This document shows positions 25,580-34,713 of a stretch of 45,926 bases of DNA, in pieces. This DNA is from Pseudomonadota bacterium. GTDB taxonomy: Bacteria; Pseudomonadota; Alphaproteobacteria; SHVZ01. Every line of letters begins with the position of its first letter. The first letter of the stretch is position 1. The stretch is from contig JACQAG010000010.1 of NCBI GenBank assembly GCA_016195085.1, positions 1 to 45,926 on the forward strand. The letters run 5' to 3'. The notes beneath the pieces were generated by a model. It had not been told where the DNA came from, made no database searches, and saw only the letters and a program-made list of their open reading frames with translations. Position numbers and translations under genes: made by a program.

Positions 25580-25744
25580 CGTTCCCTCGTACCGTCCGGG
25601 AGAGCCCTGGGGCAGCGTGATGCCAATGGGTTGAGCGGTTCCCGCTGCGAACCCGGAAATTCAAGACAGTTAGGCAAATTCAATATAAATTAATGAGTTG
25701 TCGCTTCGCGTGCGTTCAACTTCGACGCGTGCGGGAGGGGGGTC

Positions 25745-26101
25745 ATGTTCAAGGGTTTGAAGGGGTTCTTCACCGAGTCCGAAGGTAAGAAGGAACCCGC
25801 CGCGCGCCGGCCGATCGTCTCCCGAGGCGAAGCACTCGGCATCATCGATGGCAAACGCTACCCGATGAAGAGCTGGAGCACGCTCGGCATCCTGCTCGAC
25901 CCTTATCACGGGGACCTCGTGCCGAAGCAGCGCAGCCGGCTCACCGTCAGCGTTAAGGACAATCAGTTCAATATCGAGTTCGATGCCGACATCATCGTCA
26001 CGCGGGTCGACAAGAACGGGCTCGCTGCGCAATTTTTCTATTTGAATCCGACCTACAAGAAACAGATCGAAGACTATCTGAAGTACTACGGCCAGGCCTG
26101 A
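25745..26101 (+). CDS. PilZ-like protein with degenerate c-di-GMP motif
   Basis: A 118-residue protein related to the PilZ-domain protein encoded at 36163-36546. Shared features are DGKRYPMKSWSTLGILLDPYHGDL (paralogue: EGRQYPLRNWSAIGF...) and a later IIVTRVDKNGLAAQF (paralogue: IVVRKDAAGLAAK). The canonical PilZ pair is RxxxR and (D/N)xSxxG. Here the second motif is SWSTLG, with Ser in place of Asp/Asn, and the arginines in RRPIVSR are spaced by four residues. Cyclic-di-GMP binding is therefore doubtful. GGGAGGGG precedes ATG 25745. It appears monocistronic. Confidence 0.75.
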   Translation: MFKGLKGFFTESEGKKEPAARRPIVSRGEALGIIDGKRYPMKSWSTLGILLDPYHGDLVPKQRSRLTVSVKDNQFNIEFDADIIVTRVDKNGLAAQFFYLNPTYKKQIEDYLKYYGQA

Positions 26102-26208
26102 GGGCCCGCCCCGCCTGCCTCGCTACGGCCTGGATCGGTGGCGAATTCGCATCATGCGCATGGCCATCGCAGTCGGCGGCCAGCGGTGGCTTCAAAGCGA
26201 GCGCCGGC

Positions 26209-26355
26209 CTAGGTCTCGGTCGTGCGCACGAAGCACATGATGCCTTGCTGCGGGGTGTAGCAGACGACGCCGCGGCCCAAAGGATTATCCTTGCGCTGCA
26301 AGACCTTCTTGGGCGGCACGACGATCGAGAGGTCGTCGATGAGGACCGGCGCTAA
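26209..26355 (-). pseudogene. 3' remnant of a truncated gene
   Basis: Reading leftwards from about 26355 to a TAG at 26209-26211 gives a protein-like tail of 48 residues including LIDDLSIVVPPKKVLQ, NPLGRGVVCYTPQQG and IMCFVRTTET. Codon choice is GC-rich like the host genes. No ATG or GTG start is in frame, and upstream the frame loses coding character just where the AT-rich island begins. It looks like the C terminus of a gene cut by insertion or deletion. The family is unknown to me. Confidence 0.45.
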
Positions 26356-26421
26356 TATACTTGACGCACCCGCCCGACCGTCCGATGAGCGCGATTGTCT
26401 CCTTGAAGGGGAATAGGGCGC

Positions 26422-27276
26422 ATGTCGTGGATCACCGACCTCGCAAACACATCTGGGATACCGGCAGGTGCAGCGACACTCGCTGCGGCGATGTTCGGCG
26501 CGTGCGTTGCGGCAGAAAAAGCTGCCCGGCCTGAGGCATTGAGGGACATTGGCCGTATCCTCAAAGACCCATCGTGGGAACGTTCAGTCAGGCCGTCCGC
26601 AATCATCCTACGTGTGTTCAATTGGACGTTTGGCGAACGTCACCTAAGTTGGAAATGCGTGTTCCGCTCTATGGCTGCTACTTTAGTTCTGATAGGTGGC
26701 CTCGGTCTTTCGTTGCATCTTAGGTCACCTACCCTGTGGGTAGGCATGAGTATTAATCATTTTGACGGATGGTGGGGCATCGTGCTGTTATTCTGTTTAG
26801 GAATAATACCAGACTATGCATCTTTGGCTAAAGCAAGATTTATATTAGCGGTAGTTGACCGATCTCAGTACAGAGGAGCCATAGTGGCTGGAGTTTGCGC
26901 TGACATAGTACTTTCAATTTTCGTTTCAGCCTTTGGGTTGTTTATAACCAACGCCATACTTTACAGATACGTGAGTGTCGCCCGGGTTATCGACGTATTG
27001 GGAGGATCTATAGTCCGGCTAGGAGATATATTCTCTGTGTTTCCTCTGAGGTTTAATATTTTTGAGTTATTTCTCCTTTCAACTTTTTTTACATCCATCT
27101 GGACGATCCTAATGCTCATTGCGACAATCGTCCTCAAACTGCTTTCGCCGGTTCACCGATTCACCGCATGGTTCTTCGATGTTGAAAAGCATCCTGTGCG
27201 GGCCGTCGGGCTCGTCGCTGGCGCATTGATTGTGCTTGGATCCCTAGTCTGGACCGCGGCGAGAATGCTGATTTGA
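26422..27276 (+). CDS. Unknown multi-pass membrane protein, AT-rich
   Basis: A 284-residue protein with several strong hydrophobic segments: SMAATLVLIGGLGLSL, GIVLLFCLGIIPDY, GVCADIVLSIFVSAFGLFI, LFLLSTFFTSIWTILMLI and AVGLVAGALIVLGSLVW. A soluble N-terminal part (about 75 residues) includes LRDIGRILKDPSWERSVRP. I recognise no family. Base composition is clearly lower in GC than neighbouring genes (for example 26800-27120), with codons such as TTA, ATA and AGA that are rare elsewhere in the window. This suggests recent acquisition. AGGG lies just before ATG 26422. No partner gene is obvious. Confidence 0.65.
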   Translation: MSWITDLANTSGIPAGAATLAAAMFGACVAAEKAARPEALRDIGRILKDPSWERSVRPSAIILRVFNWTFGERHLSWKCVFRSMAATLVLIGGLGLSLHLRSPTLWVGMSINHFDGWWGIVLLFCLGIIPDYASLAKARFILAVVDRSQYRGAIVAGVCADIVLSIFVSAFGLFITNAILYRYVSVARVIDVLGGSIVRLGDIFSVFPLRFNIFELFLLSTFFTSIWTILMLIATIVLKLLSPVHRFTAWFFDVEKHPVRAVGLVAGALIVLGSLVWTAARMLI

Positions 27277-27338
27277 CACGTGGCCGCCGACGCGATCGGC
27301 ATTCACCGCACGAAGTTTGAGGCGTACAGGGGCCGAGA

Positions 27339-27800
27339 TCAGACGCCGCCAGGCGGGGCGAAGAGACATTTAACGCGCGCCCCGTTCCACGGTGGACCGT
27401 TTGGACGACACCACCAGTAACTCTGGTCGACCGACCAGTGAAAATCCGGGTCCTCTTCGTGGAACACCTGGCCAGTGCTCACCACTAACCAGCCATTGCC
27501 GCTCGACTTGACCGCACCTACCGGAGCCCGTTCGCAGTCATGGGGACCACAGCAATAGGCGGTCTTCGGATCTGTCATGATCCACGCCGCCTCGCCATGC
27601 GCGCCTACGGCGCTGGCTCGGAGAACCGCACACAGCACCATAGCGCAGAACCAGCCGCCCCTAATCCGGCCGGGACGTATCGCGATGGCCGCGAGCACGG
27701 AAACAAATGATTGCTGTTCGGTTGCCAGCCTGGAGGTTCGGATTGCGCTGGCCCGTGTCCAGTTCGCGAGCTTAGCCCGACGCGAAGCAGGAAGAGCCAT
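27339..27800 (-). CDS. Secreted Cys-rich protein of unknown function
   Basis: A 153-residue protein. The C-terminal part (from AHGEAAWIM) has YCCGPHDCERAP, SYWWCRPNGPP and the ending KCLFAPPGGV. Small exported hypothetical proteins of Hyphomicrobiales and Rhodospirillales share this layout (CCG..DC near the start, CFFAPPPG-like end). A hydrophobic stretch, WFCAMVLCAVLRASAVGAHG, looks like a signal sequence with cleavage near AHG. GGAGGTGAAC directly before ATG 27800 decides this start, giving an unusually long N-terminal extension. ATG 27641 would give a conventional signal peptide but has a weak ribosome-binding site. Function unknown. Confidence 0.6.
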   Translation of the reverse strand: MALPASRRAKLANWTRASAIRTSRLATEQQSFVSVLAAIAIRPGRIRGGWFCAMVLCAVLRASAVGAHGEAAWIMTDPKTAYCCGPHDCERAPVGAVKSSGNGWLVVSTGQVFHEEDPDFHWSVDQSYWWCRPNGPPWNGARVKCLFAPPGGV

Positions 27801-28317
27801 GTTCACCTCCATGCAAGATCCATCGTTTCGGATCGCCTATGGCGCCAGCCTTTATTTCCTCCCTCGGTGGTCGCCTATTCTTTCAGACTGTCAATATAAT
27901 GTAACATGAACTGAGCAAGAACACAATATATGGTAGGTCTGGCAAAAAATCACTGCGTATCGCGCCAAGGCAGACCCGAAAGTCGGTAGTCCGACAAGGC
28001 GTTAGCAAGATCGTGCGGCGGCGCCCGATGACGGTCGAGCGTCGCCGTGAAGTTAAAAGTCGGCTCGATGAATGAACACGAGCAGCAAGAGTTTCGTATT
28101 TTCGCTAAATATCAAGCACCAATCACCGTCACCGCGAATTGATGCAGTCTCTGCCGCGGAACACTATTATCCAGCCGCCCGAAGCTATTATTGATTGTTC
28201 TCAGCCACAGTCGACCGCGCCGCAGCTCCTGGCGCTGCTTCTTAATAATTCCGTCAGTCTTGTTGCCAAAGACTAAGCGGCCGGCTCATTCCGAGCCTCC
28301 GGCAGTCAGAGGCATCC
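27801..28317. other. AT-richer gap without recognised gene
   Basis: I see no convincing coding sequence or RNA gene in these 517 bases. The stretch 27860-28200 is AT-richer than most of the window and contains only short broken frames. The right end carries AGAGG just before the kinase GTG start at 28318. Confidence 0.4.
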
Positions 28318-29717
28318 GTGACGAGTCTCGATCTCTCCGTTCCGTCCTCGTCGGGCGTCGCAAAGGACCCGCGGATCATCGAGGAGCAGGTTCGCCTGCT
28401 CTATCAGGGCACCCTCCTGGCGCCGATCAACCTCCTCAACGCGGTGATCGTCTCGGCGGCGGTGTGGCCGTCCTTCCCGCCCGGTTTTCTCGTCGCCTGG
28501 ATCGGCTTGACCGCGCTCGTCGTCGGGTTGCGCCTGCTTTTGCGCCACCGCTATCTGCGGGACACGGAGCGCACAGGCACGGCTCGACTCTCGGCCAGGC
28601 GGTTCGCGATCGGCGCGCTGGCCTCGGGCCTGCTTTGGGGTTCGCTCGGCTTCGCCCTGCCGATTGTCGGACGCCCCCTCGACTTTCTGTTCGTGACCTT
28701 CGTCGCCGCAGCGATGTCCGCGGCCGCGATGACGTCGATGGCAGCGTATTTCCCGGCGCTCCTCTGCTATCTCCTCCCCTTCATCCTACCGCCGGCGCTC
28801 GCTTTCATCGTCACGCCTGGGCCGAACTATCACTTGCTGGGTCCACTCGTCCTGCTCTACGCCGCCGTGCTAATCGCGACCGGCTGGAACATGAGTCGGT
28901 CGATCTTGCGCACGCTGCAATTGAAAATCGTCAATGCAGCGCTGAACGAGTCGCTCACCCTAGCCCATCGCGAGCTCCGCACTGTCCAGCAAGGAAGATG
29001 GGGCACCTTCGCCCATCTCAGCCACGAGCTCAGAACCCCGTGACCGCCATTCTCGGCTTCTCCGAGGCGATCCGCGACCAGGTGTTCGGGCCTCTCGGCG
29101 ATCCGAGATACCGCGACTACGCGGATCACGTGCACAGCAGCGGCCGGCACCTCCTCGACCTCGCGAGCGAGCTCCTCGATCTGTCGCAAGGGGAGTCCGG
29201 CATGCTGCCGCTGTTCGAGAGCGAGGTCGATATCGCGGCGCTGATCGAACGCTGCGCGGCGATCATGGCGCCGCGGACCGAGGCGCAGCAGCTCAGCCTC
29301 ATCCTGAGGGTCGACCCCGGTCTCCCCTTGCTTGCCGCCGATGAGACTCGGCTCCGCCAGATCCTGCTCAATCTCCTGACCAACGCGGTCAAGTTCACGT
29401 TGCCGCCCGGCGAGATCACGATCGCGGCTGAGGCGGCGATGGATGGCGGCATCGTCGTCAGCGTGACCGATACCGGCATCGGCATGAAGCCCGAGGACAT
29501 TCCCCGCGCCCTGGAGCCGTTCGTGCGTCTGGCCACACCCCTGGTGCGCCGAACCGAGGGCGTGGGCCTAGGCCTGCCGCTCTGCAAACGCTTGGCGGAG
29601 CTGCACGGTGCGGCCTTCGAGGTTCAAAGCCAGCTCGGCAAGGGAACGGTCTGCACCGTTCGATTTCCCGCCTCTCGAAGCCAACCGCGGGCGGCGGCGC
29701 AATCGATCGCCTCGTGA
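28318..29717 (+). pseudogene. Membrane histidine kinase with one-base frameshift in the H-box
   Basis: Frame one (GTG 28318 to TGA 29041-29043) encodes a short cytosolic lead, about six membrane segments (for example FLVAWIGLTALVVGLRLLL and LLYAAVLIATGW), a linker helix and the phospho-accepting motif GTFAHLSHELRTP. The stop follows at once. The next frame continues without a gap as TAILGFSEAI, then the HATPase domain: N-box NLLTNAVKF, G1 VTDTGIGM, G2 GVGLGLPL. One missing C after CCCCG would restore SHELRTPLTAILGFSE, and adding one base makes the span exactly 467 codons. As written, no intact kinase is made. Sequencing error, a recent mutation or phase variation are alternatives. No response regulator is adjacent. 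Confidence 0.85.
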
Positions 29718-29801
29718 GTCCCGGAGATGAGCGGCTCGTGCGATGAGTGGCCCACTTATCCCCGAAATACGCTGACAAATTTCAGCGGCGGGACACGTCC
29801 G

Positions 29802-31094
29802 TCAAACCCGCGCCGGCGAGGCCGCGCTTCGCCCGGCCGAAGCGGAGGCCTTCCTCACCGGCCGCCGCTCGTAGAACCATTGCGCGCTCTGGGCCAAGGC
29901 GCGGTCGGCGCCGATCCGGCCGACGAGCTGCAGACCAAGCGGCAGCCCCGCGCTCGTCCAGCATAGAGGCACGGTGATCGCCGGTACGTGGAGCGCGGTC
30001 CAGAACCGGTTCATCACCGCATCGCCGGTATTGGCGAAGGCCGGCGCCACACCGGTCGCCGCCGGCATGATGAGGGCATCGGCATGGCGGACGAGCGCGT
30101 CGAATTCCAGCTGATAACGCTGGCGGCGCCGACGGGCCTCGGCGTACTCGGCAATATCCTTCTCGAGATAGGGCCGCAACAGCTGGCGCAGTTCCGGCAC
30201 CAGCTGCATCCGGTCCGGCGCCAAGAGAATGCGCGCCGCCTCCCAATAGCACAGCTCTTGCTGCAGCCCCCGGAAGTCGCCAAGCGGGAACGGCAGATCG
30301 ATGGTCTCCGCGACCACGCCCTCGCCTCGAAGCCAGCCGGCGAGTTCCTGCAGGCGTTCGCGATAGCCGTCCCGTTGCGGCAGCTCCGGCGGCAGACGCA
30401 GCACCAGCACGCGCCGGGGCGCCAAGGGCGCCACCACCTCGCCCTGAGGCAACGTCAGCGCGCTTGCCGGATACCACACATCGCGCGGCGATCGCGCGAA
30501 CAGGCCGAGATGATCGAGGGTGGTGGAGATCGCTTCGACGCCCTCCATGTGCAAGAGACCGAAGCTCGGCTTGAAACCGGTGATACCGCAATAGGCGGCG
30601 GGACGGATGGTCGAGCCGGCCGTCTGGGTGCCGAGCGCGAAGGAAACGAATCCAGCCGCCACCGCCGCCGCCGATCCGCTGGAGGAGCCCCCCGGGGTGC
30701 GGGTCGCGTCATGGGGATTGGTCGTCGGGCCCGGCACCGGATAGGCGAACTGCGTGCATACGGTCTTGCCCAAGATCGTGGCGCCGAGCCTTCGCATCTC
30801 CCCCACGCACCAGGCATCGGTACGGGGACCGACAGGCGCGGTTTCGCTGGCGCCATAGCGGGTCGGGAAATCGGCGGTGGCGATGATATCCTTCAGGCCG
30901 ACGAGCGCACCGCCGAGGGGACCCGCCTGCGGCAGGGCGATCTGCCGGCGCGCGGCATCGACATCGAGCGCCACGAAGGCACGCACGCGGGCCTCATCGG
31001 CCTCGAGCCTTGCCAGCTGCCGCTCGGCTAGAAGCGCGCGCGCCTGCGGCGTGGCGGCGGCGCAGAAATCTGAAACCTCAGCATCGACCTGCAT
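29802..31094 (-). CDS. Amidase-signature hydrolase
   Basis: A 430-residue amidase-signature enzyme. The Ser-cisSer-Lys triad is visible: Lys in VGLKDIIATAD, cis-Ser in TPGGSSSGSAAAVAAG and nucleophile Ser in GTQTAGSTIRPAAYCG. GITGFKPSFGLL follows, and VPAITVPLCWTSAGLPLGLQLVG closes the domain as in GatA/AtzF relatives. No signal peptide. It hydrolyses a C-N bond of an amide, but neither GatB/GatC nor urea carboxylase genes are nearby, so it is a catabolic amidase, not GatA. ATG 31094 (MQVDAEVS) is chosen; in-frame codons to 31136 have no ribosome-binding site. It converges with the broken kinase gene. Confidence 0.88.
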   Translation of the reverse strand: MQVDAEVSDFCAAATPQARALLAERQLARLEADEARVRAFVALDVDAARRQIALPQAGPLGGALVGLKDIIATADFPTRYGASETAPVGPRTDAWCVGEMRRLGATILGKTVCTQFAYPVPGPTTNPHDATRTPGGSSSGSAAAVAAGFVSFALGTQTAGSTIRPAAYCGITGFKPSFGLLHMEGVEAISTTLDHLGLFARSPRDVWYPASALTLPQGEVVAPLAPRRVLVLRLPPELPQRDGYRERLQELAGWLRGEGVVAETIDLPFPLGDFRGLQQELCYWEAARILLAPDRMQLVPELRQLLRPYLEKDIAEYAEARRRRQRYQLEFDALVRHADALIMPAATGVAPAFANTGDAVMNRFWTALHVPAITVPLCWTSAGLPLGLQLVGRIGADRALAQSAQWFYERRPVRKASASAGRSAASPARV

Positions 31095-31317
31095 GGTGGC
31101 GCTCTCTCTCGCCCGGACGAACCCGATCCCGCCCAAGCCGCCCGTTCTCAGTTCAACAGCGCGTTCACCTAGACCACAACTCTAGCAGCAATCCAAGCAA
31201 GGCCAGTCCCATCCAAAATGCGAAGCCGGCGATCTTCCTAACTAATCATGTAACTGGCTGCAATAATTGTGCTACTTTATACCTTGTACTTTCATGGCGT
31301 GGGGGGAACTGGTGCGG

Positions 31318-32508
31318 ATGGCCATTCGACAGAAGGTCGGGGCGCGAATACTGATTGTCGCGGGACTGTTGCTCTGGCTGATGACGCCCGCCGACGCCCT
31401 AGCGGCACCGGTCAACGACGTTTTTGCCAGCGCAACGACGATCACCGGCGTCTCCGGCACCGTCACCGGTACCACTGTCCTCGCTACCAGGGAGGTGGGC
31501 GAGCCTACCCATGGCGGCGTCGGCAGCGGCAACTCGGTGTGGTGGAAATGGACGCCGACAAGCACCGGGCTCGCCACCTTCAGCACGGCCAATAGCGCCA
31601 GTAACAACGTCCTAGCCATCTATACCGGTTCGGCGGTCAATGCGCTCACCGCCGTCACGCTCGGTTCCGGCGGCAGCCAGACCACCAACACCATTGCCTT
31701 CTTCGCCAGCGCCGGTTCCACCTACTACATCGCCGTGGACGGCATCTTCGGCGTGACCGGAGCCGTCACGCTCACCTGGAGCCAAGTCACGCCGCCCAAC
31801 TCCGGCTGGTGGTGGAATCCGGCCGAGCCCGGCCGGGGCTACGCCATCGAGGTCACCGGCATCTCGCCGCTGCTGACCTCGCCCAGGATTTTCTTCAGCG
31901 TCTTCGGCTACGATGCGACCGGGCCGGCGCTCTGGTACATTTCCACCGGTTTGATGAGCAGCCCGACGAGCTATACCGGCACGCTCGATCAATATTCGGG
32001 CGGTCAAAGCTTGACCGGCACCTTCAAACCACCGACCAGGCTCGGCTCCGCCGGCACCCTCGCTCTCAGCTTCACCAATCAGTCGACGGGGACGCTGACC
32101 TGGCCGGGCGGCACCGTGCCCATCCAGCGCTATGAGTTCACACCCGGCGGTCTCAGCCTGCCGCAAGTGACCGGCGCGGTGCAGACGGGTTGGTGGTGGA
32201 ATCCGGCCGAGCCCGGCCGCGGCTATTTCGTCGAGACGCAGAACAGCAGCATCCTGATCGGGACGTTCATGTACGACACCAACGGCCGCGCCACCTGGTT
32301 CATCACCCAGAATACGGTCACCAGCGCCGTCAGCTATGCCGGACGCCTCTTCGAATACGCGGGCGGACAATCGATGTTCGGCACCTTCGTGGCGCCGAGC
32401 ACGGTCATCGACCGCGGTTCCCTCAGCGTTTCGTTCTCGAGCACCACCACGGGCACCGTCACCCTGCCGAGCGGAACCCAGGTCCCGATCAGCCGCTTCA
32501 ACTTCTGA
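31318..32508 (+). CDS. Secreted protein with two WWWNPAEPGRGY repeats
   Basis: A 396-residue exported protein. Residues 1-30 are a signal peptide (ARILIVAGLLLWLMTPADALA). A first beta-rich domain (NDVFASATTITG, GNSVWWKWTPTSTGLATFST, TYYIAVDG) resembles pre-peptidase C-terminal-like domains. Two copies of a second module follow, each opening GWWWNPAEPGRGY. The copies share an LWYISTG/TWFITQN strand, a Y.G.L..Y.GGQS..GTF block and a closing VPI.R(Y/F) segment. The repeats suggest a surface or periplasmic beta-sheet protein, perhaps an adhesin or ligand-binding protein. GGGGGA precedes ATG 31318; earlier ATG codons at 31267 and 31294 are in frame. Function unknown. Confidence 0.75.
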   Translation: MAIRQKVGARILIVAGLLLWLMTPADALAAPVNDVFASATTITGVSGTVTGTTVLATREVGEPTHGGVGSGNSVWWKWTPTSTGLATFSTANSASNNVLAIYTGSAVNALTAVTLGSGGSQTTNTIAFFASAGSTYYIAVDGIFGVTGAVTLTWSQVTPPNSGWWWNPAEPGRGYAIEVTGISPLLTSPRIFFSVFGYDATGPALWYISTGLMSSPTSYTGTLDQYSGGQSLTGTFKPPTRLGSAGTLALSFTNQSTGTLTWPGGTVPIQRYEFTPGGLSLPQVTGAVQTGWWWNPAEPGRGYFVETQNSSILIGTFMYDTNGRATWFITQNTVTSAVSYAGRLFEYAGGQSMFGTFVAPSTVIDRGSLSVSFSSTTTGTVTLPSGTQVPISRFNF

Positions 32509-32530
32509 GCGTCGTCGTTGCCGTCGCCGC

Positions 32531-33799
32531 TCATCCCTTGGCGTAATAGGCGTCGATGATCCGCTGTTCGGCAGAAGCCGCCTCGCGCACCGATGTCAGG
32601 GGATCCTGGCCTTGCAGCAGCACACGATCCAGCATCTGCACGAAGACCTCGCGCTGGGCATCCTCGTCGACGAAGTCGGTCGCCACGGCATAGGCGAGGC
32701 CCTTGGCGATAGCGGCATGCGCCGGGTTGGCAAGACTGGCCGGCGCCAGCGCCACCGAAGGCTTCGCCGGGAGCTCGCCGGTCTTCTCCAGCCAAAGCGT
32801 CATCGCCTCGTCCGCGGTGATGAAGGCGAGGAACTTGAGCGCCGCCTCGCGCCGCACCCCGCCGGCGCTGGCGGTCAGCGCATTCACCCAATAGGAGGAG
32901 TAGTTCGCTTGGATGCCGTTATGCGTCGGCAGCTCGGCGGCCGCCCAGTCGAGATTGCGCGTCTGCTGCAGGCTGCCGATCAGGAACGAGCCGTCGACAT
33001 GCAAGCCCGCCCGGCCGGCGCGAAAAGCAGCCGCGGTCTCCGACATGAATCCCGCCTGGGCGACGCGATGGGTGCGCTCCAGGTCTGAATACCATTTGAG
33101 CGCCGCCGCGCCGTGCTCGTCCCCATAGGTAACCTTGCGATAATCGGGCGAGAAGGGCGTGCCGCCGAACTGGCGGACCAGAACCTCGCGCCACCAATGG
33201 GAATCCTGGGAGGGCAAACCGATGGTGGTGCCGGCGATGGTGAGATTGCCGCCGCCATCGCGCTTGGTCATTCGCGCCGCTTGCTCGACGAAGCTGTCGA
33301 GGGTCAGTGGCGGAGCGGCCAAGCCGGCCTCCTGCATCAGCCGGCGATTGGTGAAGAGCGCCAGGCTGCGCACGGCGGTCGGAACCGCATAATAGGCGCC
33401 TTCGAGGCGCATCTGCTGCACCATCGGAAAGAAGCTCCGATCGAGCCGGTCCGGCGGGAAGAGATCGCGCGGCAGTTCCTGCAGGAGGCCCGCTTTGCGA
33501 TATTCGCGCAGCCATCCATAGTAGAGCTGCATGAGGTCGGGCCCGACGCCGGCCGGCACCGCGGCGGCGACTTTGGTGCGGTATTGCGCATAGGGAAAGG
33601 TCGTCTGCTTGACGATGATTCCGGGATTCTCCGCCTGAAAGCGTCGGATCAGCTCATCCATCGCCTCGACGCGTTCCTTGAAGAAGTATTGCCAATAGTC
33701 GATCTGGACGCTCTCGGCCCTGGCCGGCCTGAGGCCGAGCGCAACCGCGCCGGACGCGGCGACGGCGAGGAAGGCCCTGCGCCCATATTTCTTGCTCAC
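32531..33799 (-). CDS. Orphan family-1 solute-binding protein with Tat-like signal
   Basis: A 422-residue carbohydrate-type binding protein. The N terminus has GRRAFLAVAASGAVALG, a twin-arginine-like signal, then IDYWQYFFKERVEAMDELIRRF, typical of sugar-binding families. Later hallmarks are VGPDLMQLYYGWLREYRKAG, ALFTNRRLMQEAGL and RAGRAGLHVDGSFLIGSL. I chose the GTG at 33799 because AGAGGAG lies seven bases upstream; ATGs at 33820 and 33832 are in frame with poorer sites. No permease or ATPase genes adjoin it, so it must pair with a transporter encoded elsewhere, possibly sharing the UgpC-like ATPase. The divergent neighbour is a metallo-beta-lactamase-fold hydrolase. Confidence 0.85.
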   Translation of the reverse strand: MSKKYGRRAFLAVAASGAVALGLRPARAESVQIDYWQYFFKERVEAMDELIRRFQAENPGIIVKQTTFPYAQYRTKVAAAVPAGVGPDLMQLYYGWLREYRKAGLLQELPRDLFPPDRLDRSFFPMVQQMRLEGAYYAVPTAVRSLALFTNRRLMQEAGLAAPPLTLDSFVEQAARMTKRDGGGNLTIAGTTIGLPSQDSHWWREVLVRQFGGTPFSPDYRKVTYGDEHGAAALKWYSDLERTHRVAQAGFMSETAAAFRAGRAGLHVDGSFLIGSLQQTRNLDWAAAELPTHNGIQANYSSYWVNALTASAGGVRREAALKFLAFITADEAMTLWLEKTGELPAKPSVALAPASLANPAHAAIAKGLAYAVATDFVDEDAQREVFVQMLDRVLLQGQDPLTSVREAASAEQRIIDAYYAKG

Positions 33800-33864
33800 G
33801 CCCTTGCTCCTCTGTTGCATCTGCGCTTTCATCGTTTCGAGCTCGTGAAGGTCATGGTCATGGC

Positions 33865-34713
33865 ATGCGCCGGTTGCAGCTGAACGGTGGCGCGGACATC
33901 CTCGCGCTAACCGATTGTGCGCCAGCGCCGGCGCTCTCATCATATTCTTTTCCAGAGGTGCGGCTCGAGGAAGATCCGGCGACAGCCGCACGCTGGCTGC
34001 CCGATGCCTGCTTCTGCACGCGCTTCGGCGTGTTCGTGGTGCGGCATGGCGGCCGGACGATCTTGATCGATTGCGGACTCGGACCCGGGCCCATCGCGTA
34101 TTTTCCCGGGCTCGTCGGCGGCCTACCCCTGCAGCTGGGCACCATCGGCCTTACCACCGAGGCAGTGGATTTGGTGGTGTTCACCCACCTGCACCTCGAC
34201 CATGTCGGCTGGGCGGTCGACGGCGATGGTCGCCCCCGTTTCGCCAATGCCCGCTATATCGTCGGCGCCGAGGAATGGGCGCATTGGGACGGGCTTGGCG
34301 AGAGGGCGGGCTTGCCGCATCACGTTGCGGGGGTGAGAAACTCGGTCGCGCCGCTGGCCCGCGCCGGACGCCTCGATTGCGTGGAAGCCGGCGCACGGAT
34401 CGCGGCGGGCGTCACGCTCATCGACAGTGCCGGCCACTCGCCGGGACATCGCTCGGTGCTGGTCGAAGCCGGCGATCGGCGCGTGCTGATCACCGGCGAT
34501 CTCTGGCACAACCCCGCGCAAATCGCCAGGCCCGGCTGGTGTCATCGCGCCGATATGAACAAGGCCGCCGCCATTGCCGCGCGCCGGCGCATCCGCGACG
34601 CGGCGCTCGACAATGGCTGGCTCATCGCGTCCGGACATTTCCTCGAGGAGGACGTCTTCGGCCGGATCGAACGGGTCGCCGGCGAGGCCCGCTTCGTGCC
34701 GCTTCCCGGTTGA
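33865..34713 (+). CDS. Metallo-beta-lactamase-fold hydrolase, lactonase-like
   Basis: A 282-residue metal hydrolase. The signature is FTHLHLDHVGW (HxHxDH), preceded by TILIDCGLGPG and followed by SAGHSPGHRSV (third metal His) and VLITGDLWHNP (bridging Asp). A terminal His is in LIASGHFLEEDVFGR. The layout matches the AHL-lactonase/quorum-quenching-like and related esterase groups of this superfamily. No signal peptide is seen. Substrate cannot be named. It is divergent from the orphan binding-protein gene with a short 65-base shared promoter region, hinting at common control. Confidence 0.85.
   Translation: MRRLQLNGGADILALTDCAPAPALSSYSFPEVRLEEDPATAARWLPDACFCTRFGVFVVRHGGRTILIDCGLGPGPIAYFPGLVGGLPLQLGTIGLTTEAVDLVVFTHLHLDHVGWAVDGDGRPRFANARYIVGAEEWAHWDGLGERAGLPHHVAGVRNSVAPLARAGRLDCVEAGARIAAGVTLIDSAGHSPGHRSVLVEAGDRRVLITGDLWHNPAQIARPGWCHRADMNKAAAIAARRRIRDAALDNGWLIASGHFLEEDVFGRIERVAGEARFVPLPG

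Noticed and set aside
27577-27909. 110-codon plus-strand frame
   Set aside because: It lies opposite the Cys-rich exported protein gene, which has the better motif support and a strong ribosome-binding site.
28191-29040. Upstream part of the frame that encodes the kinase ATPase domain, which is open back to 28191
   Set aside because: The Arg/Pro/Ser-rich translation is not protein-like, while the other frame encodes clear membrane helices and the H-box. It supports a frameshift, not a separate long protein.
29802-31094. GatA subunit of the tRNA amidotransferase
   Set aside because: The amidase signature is shared, but gatB and gatC are absent nearby; a generic amidase is the safer call.
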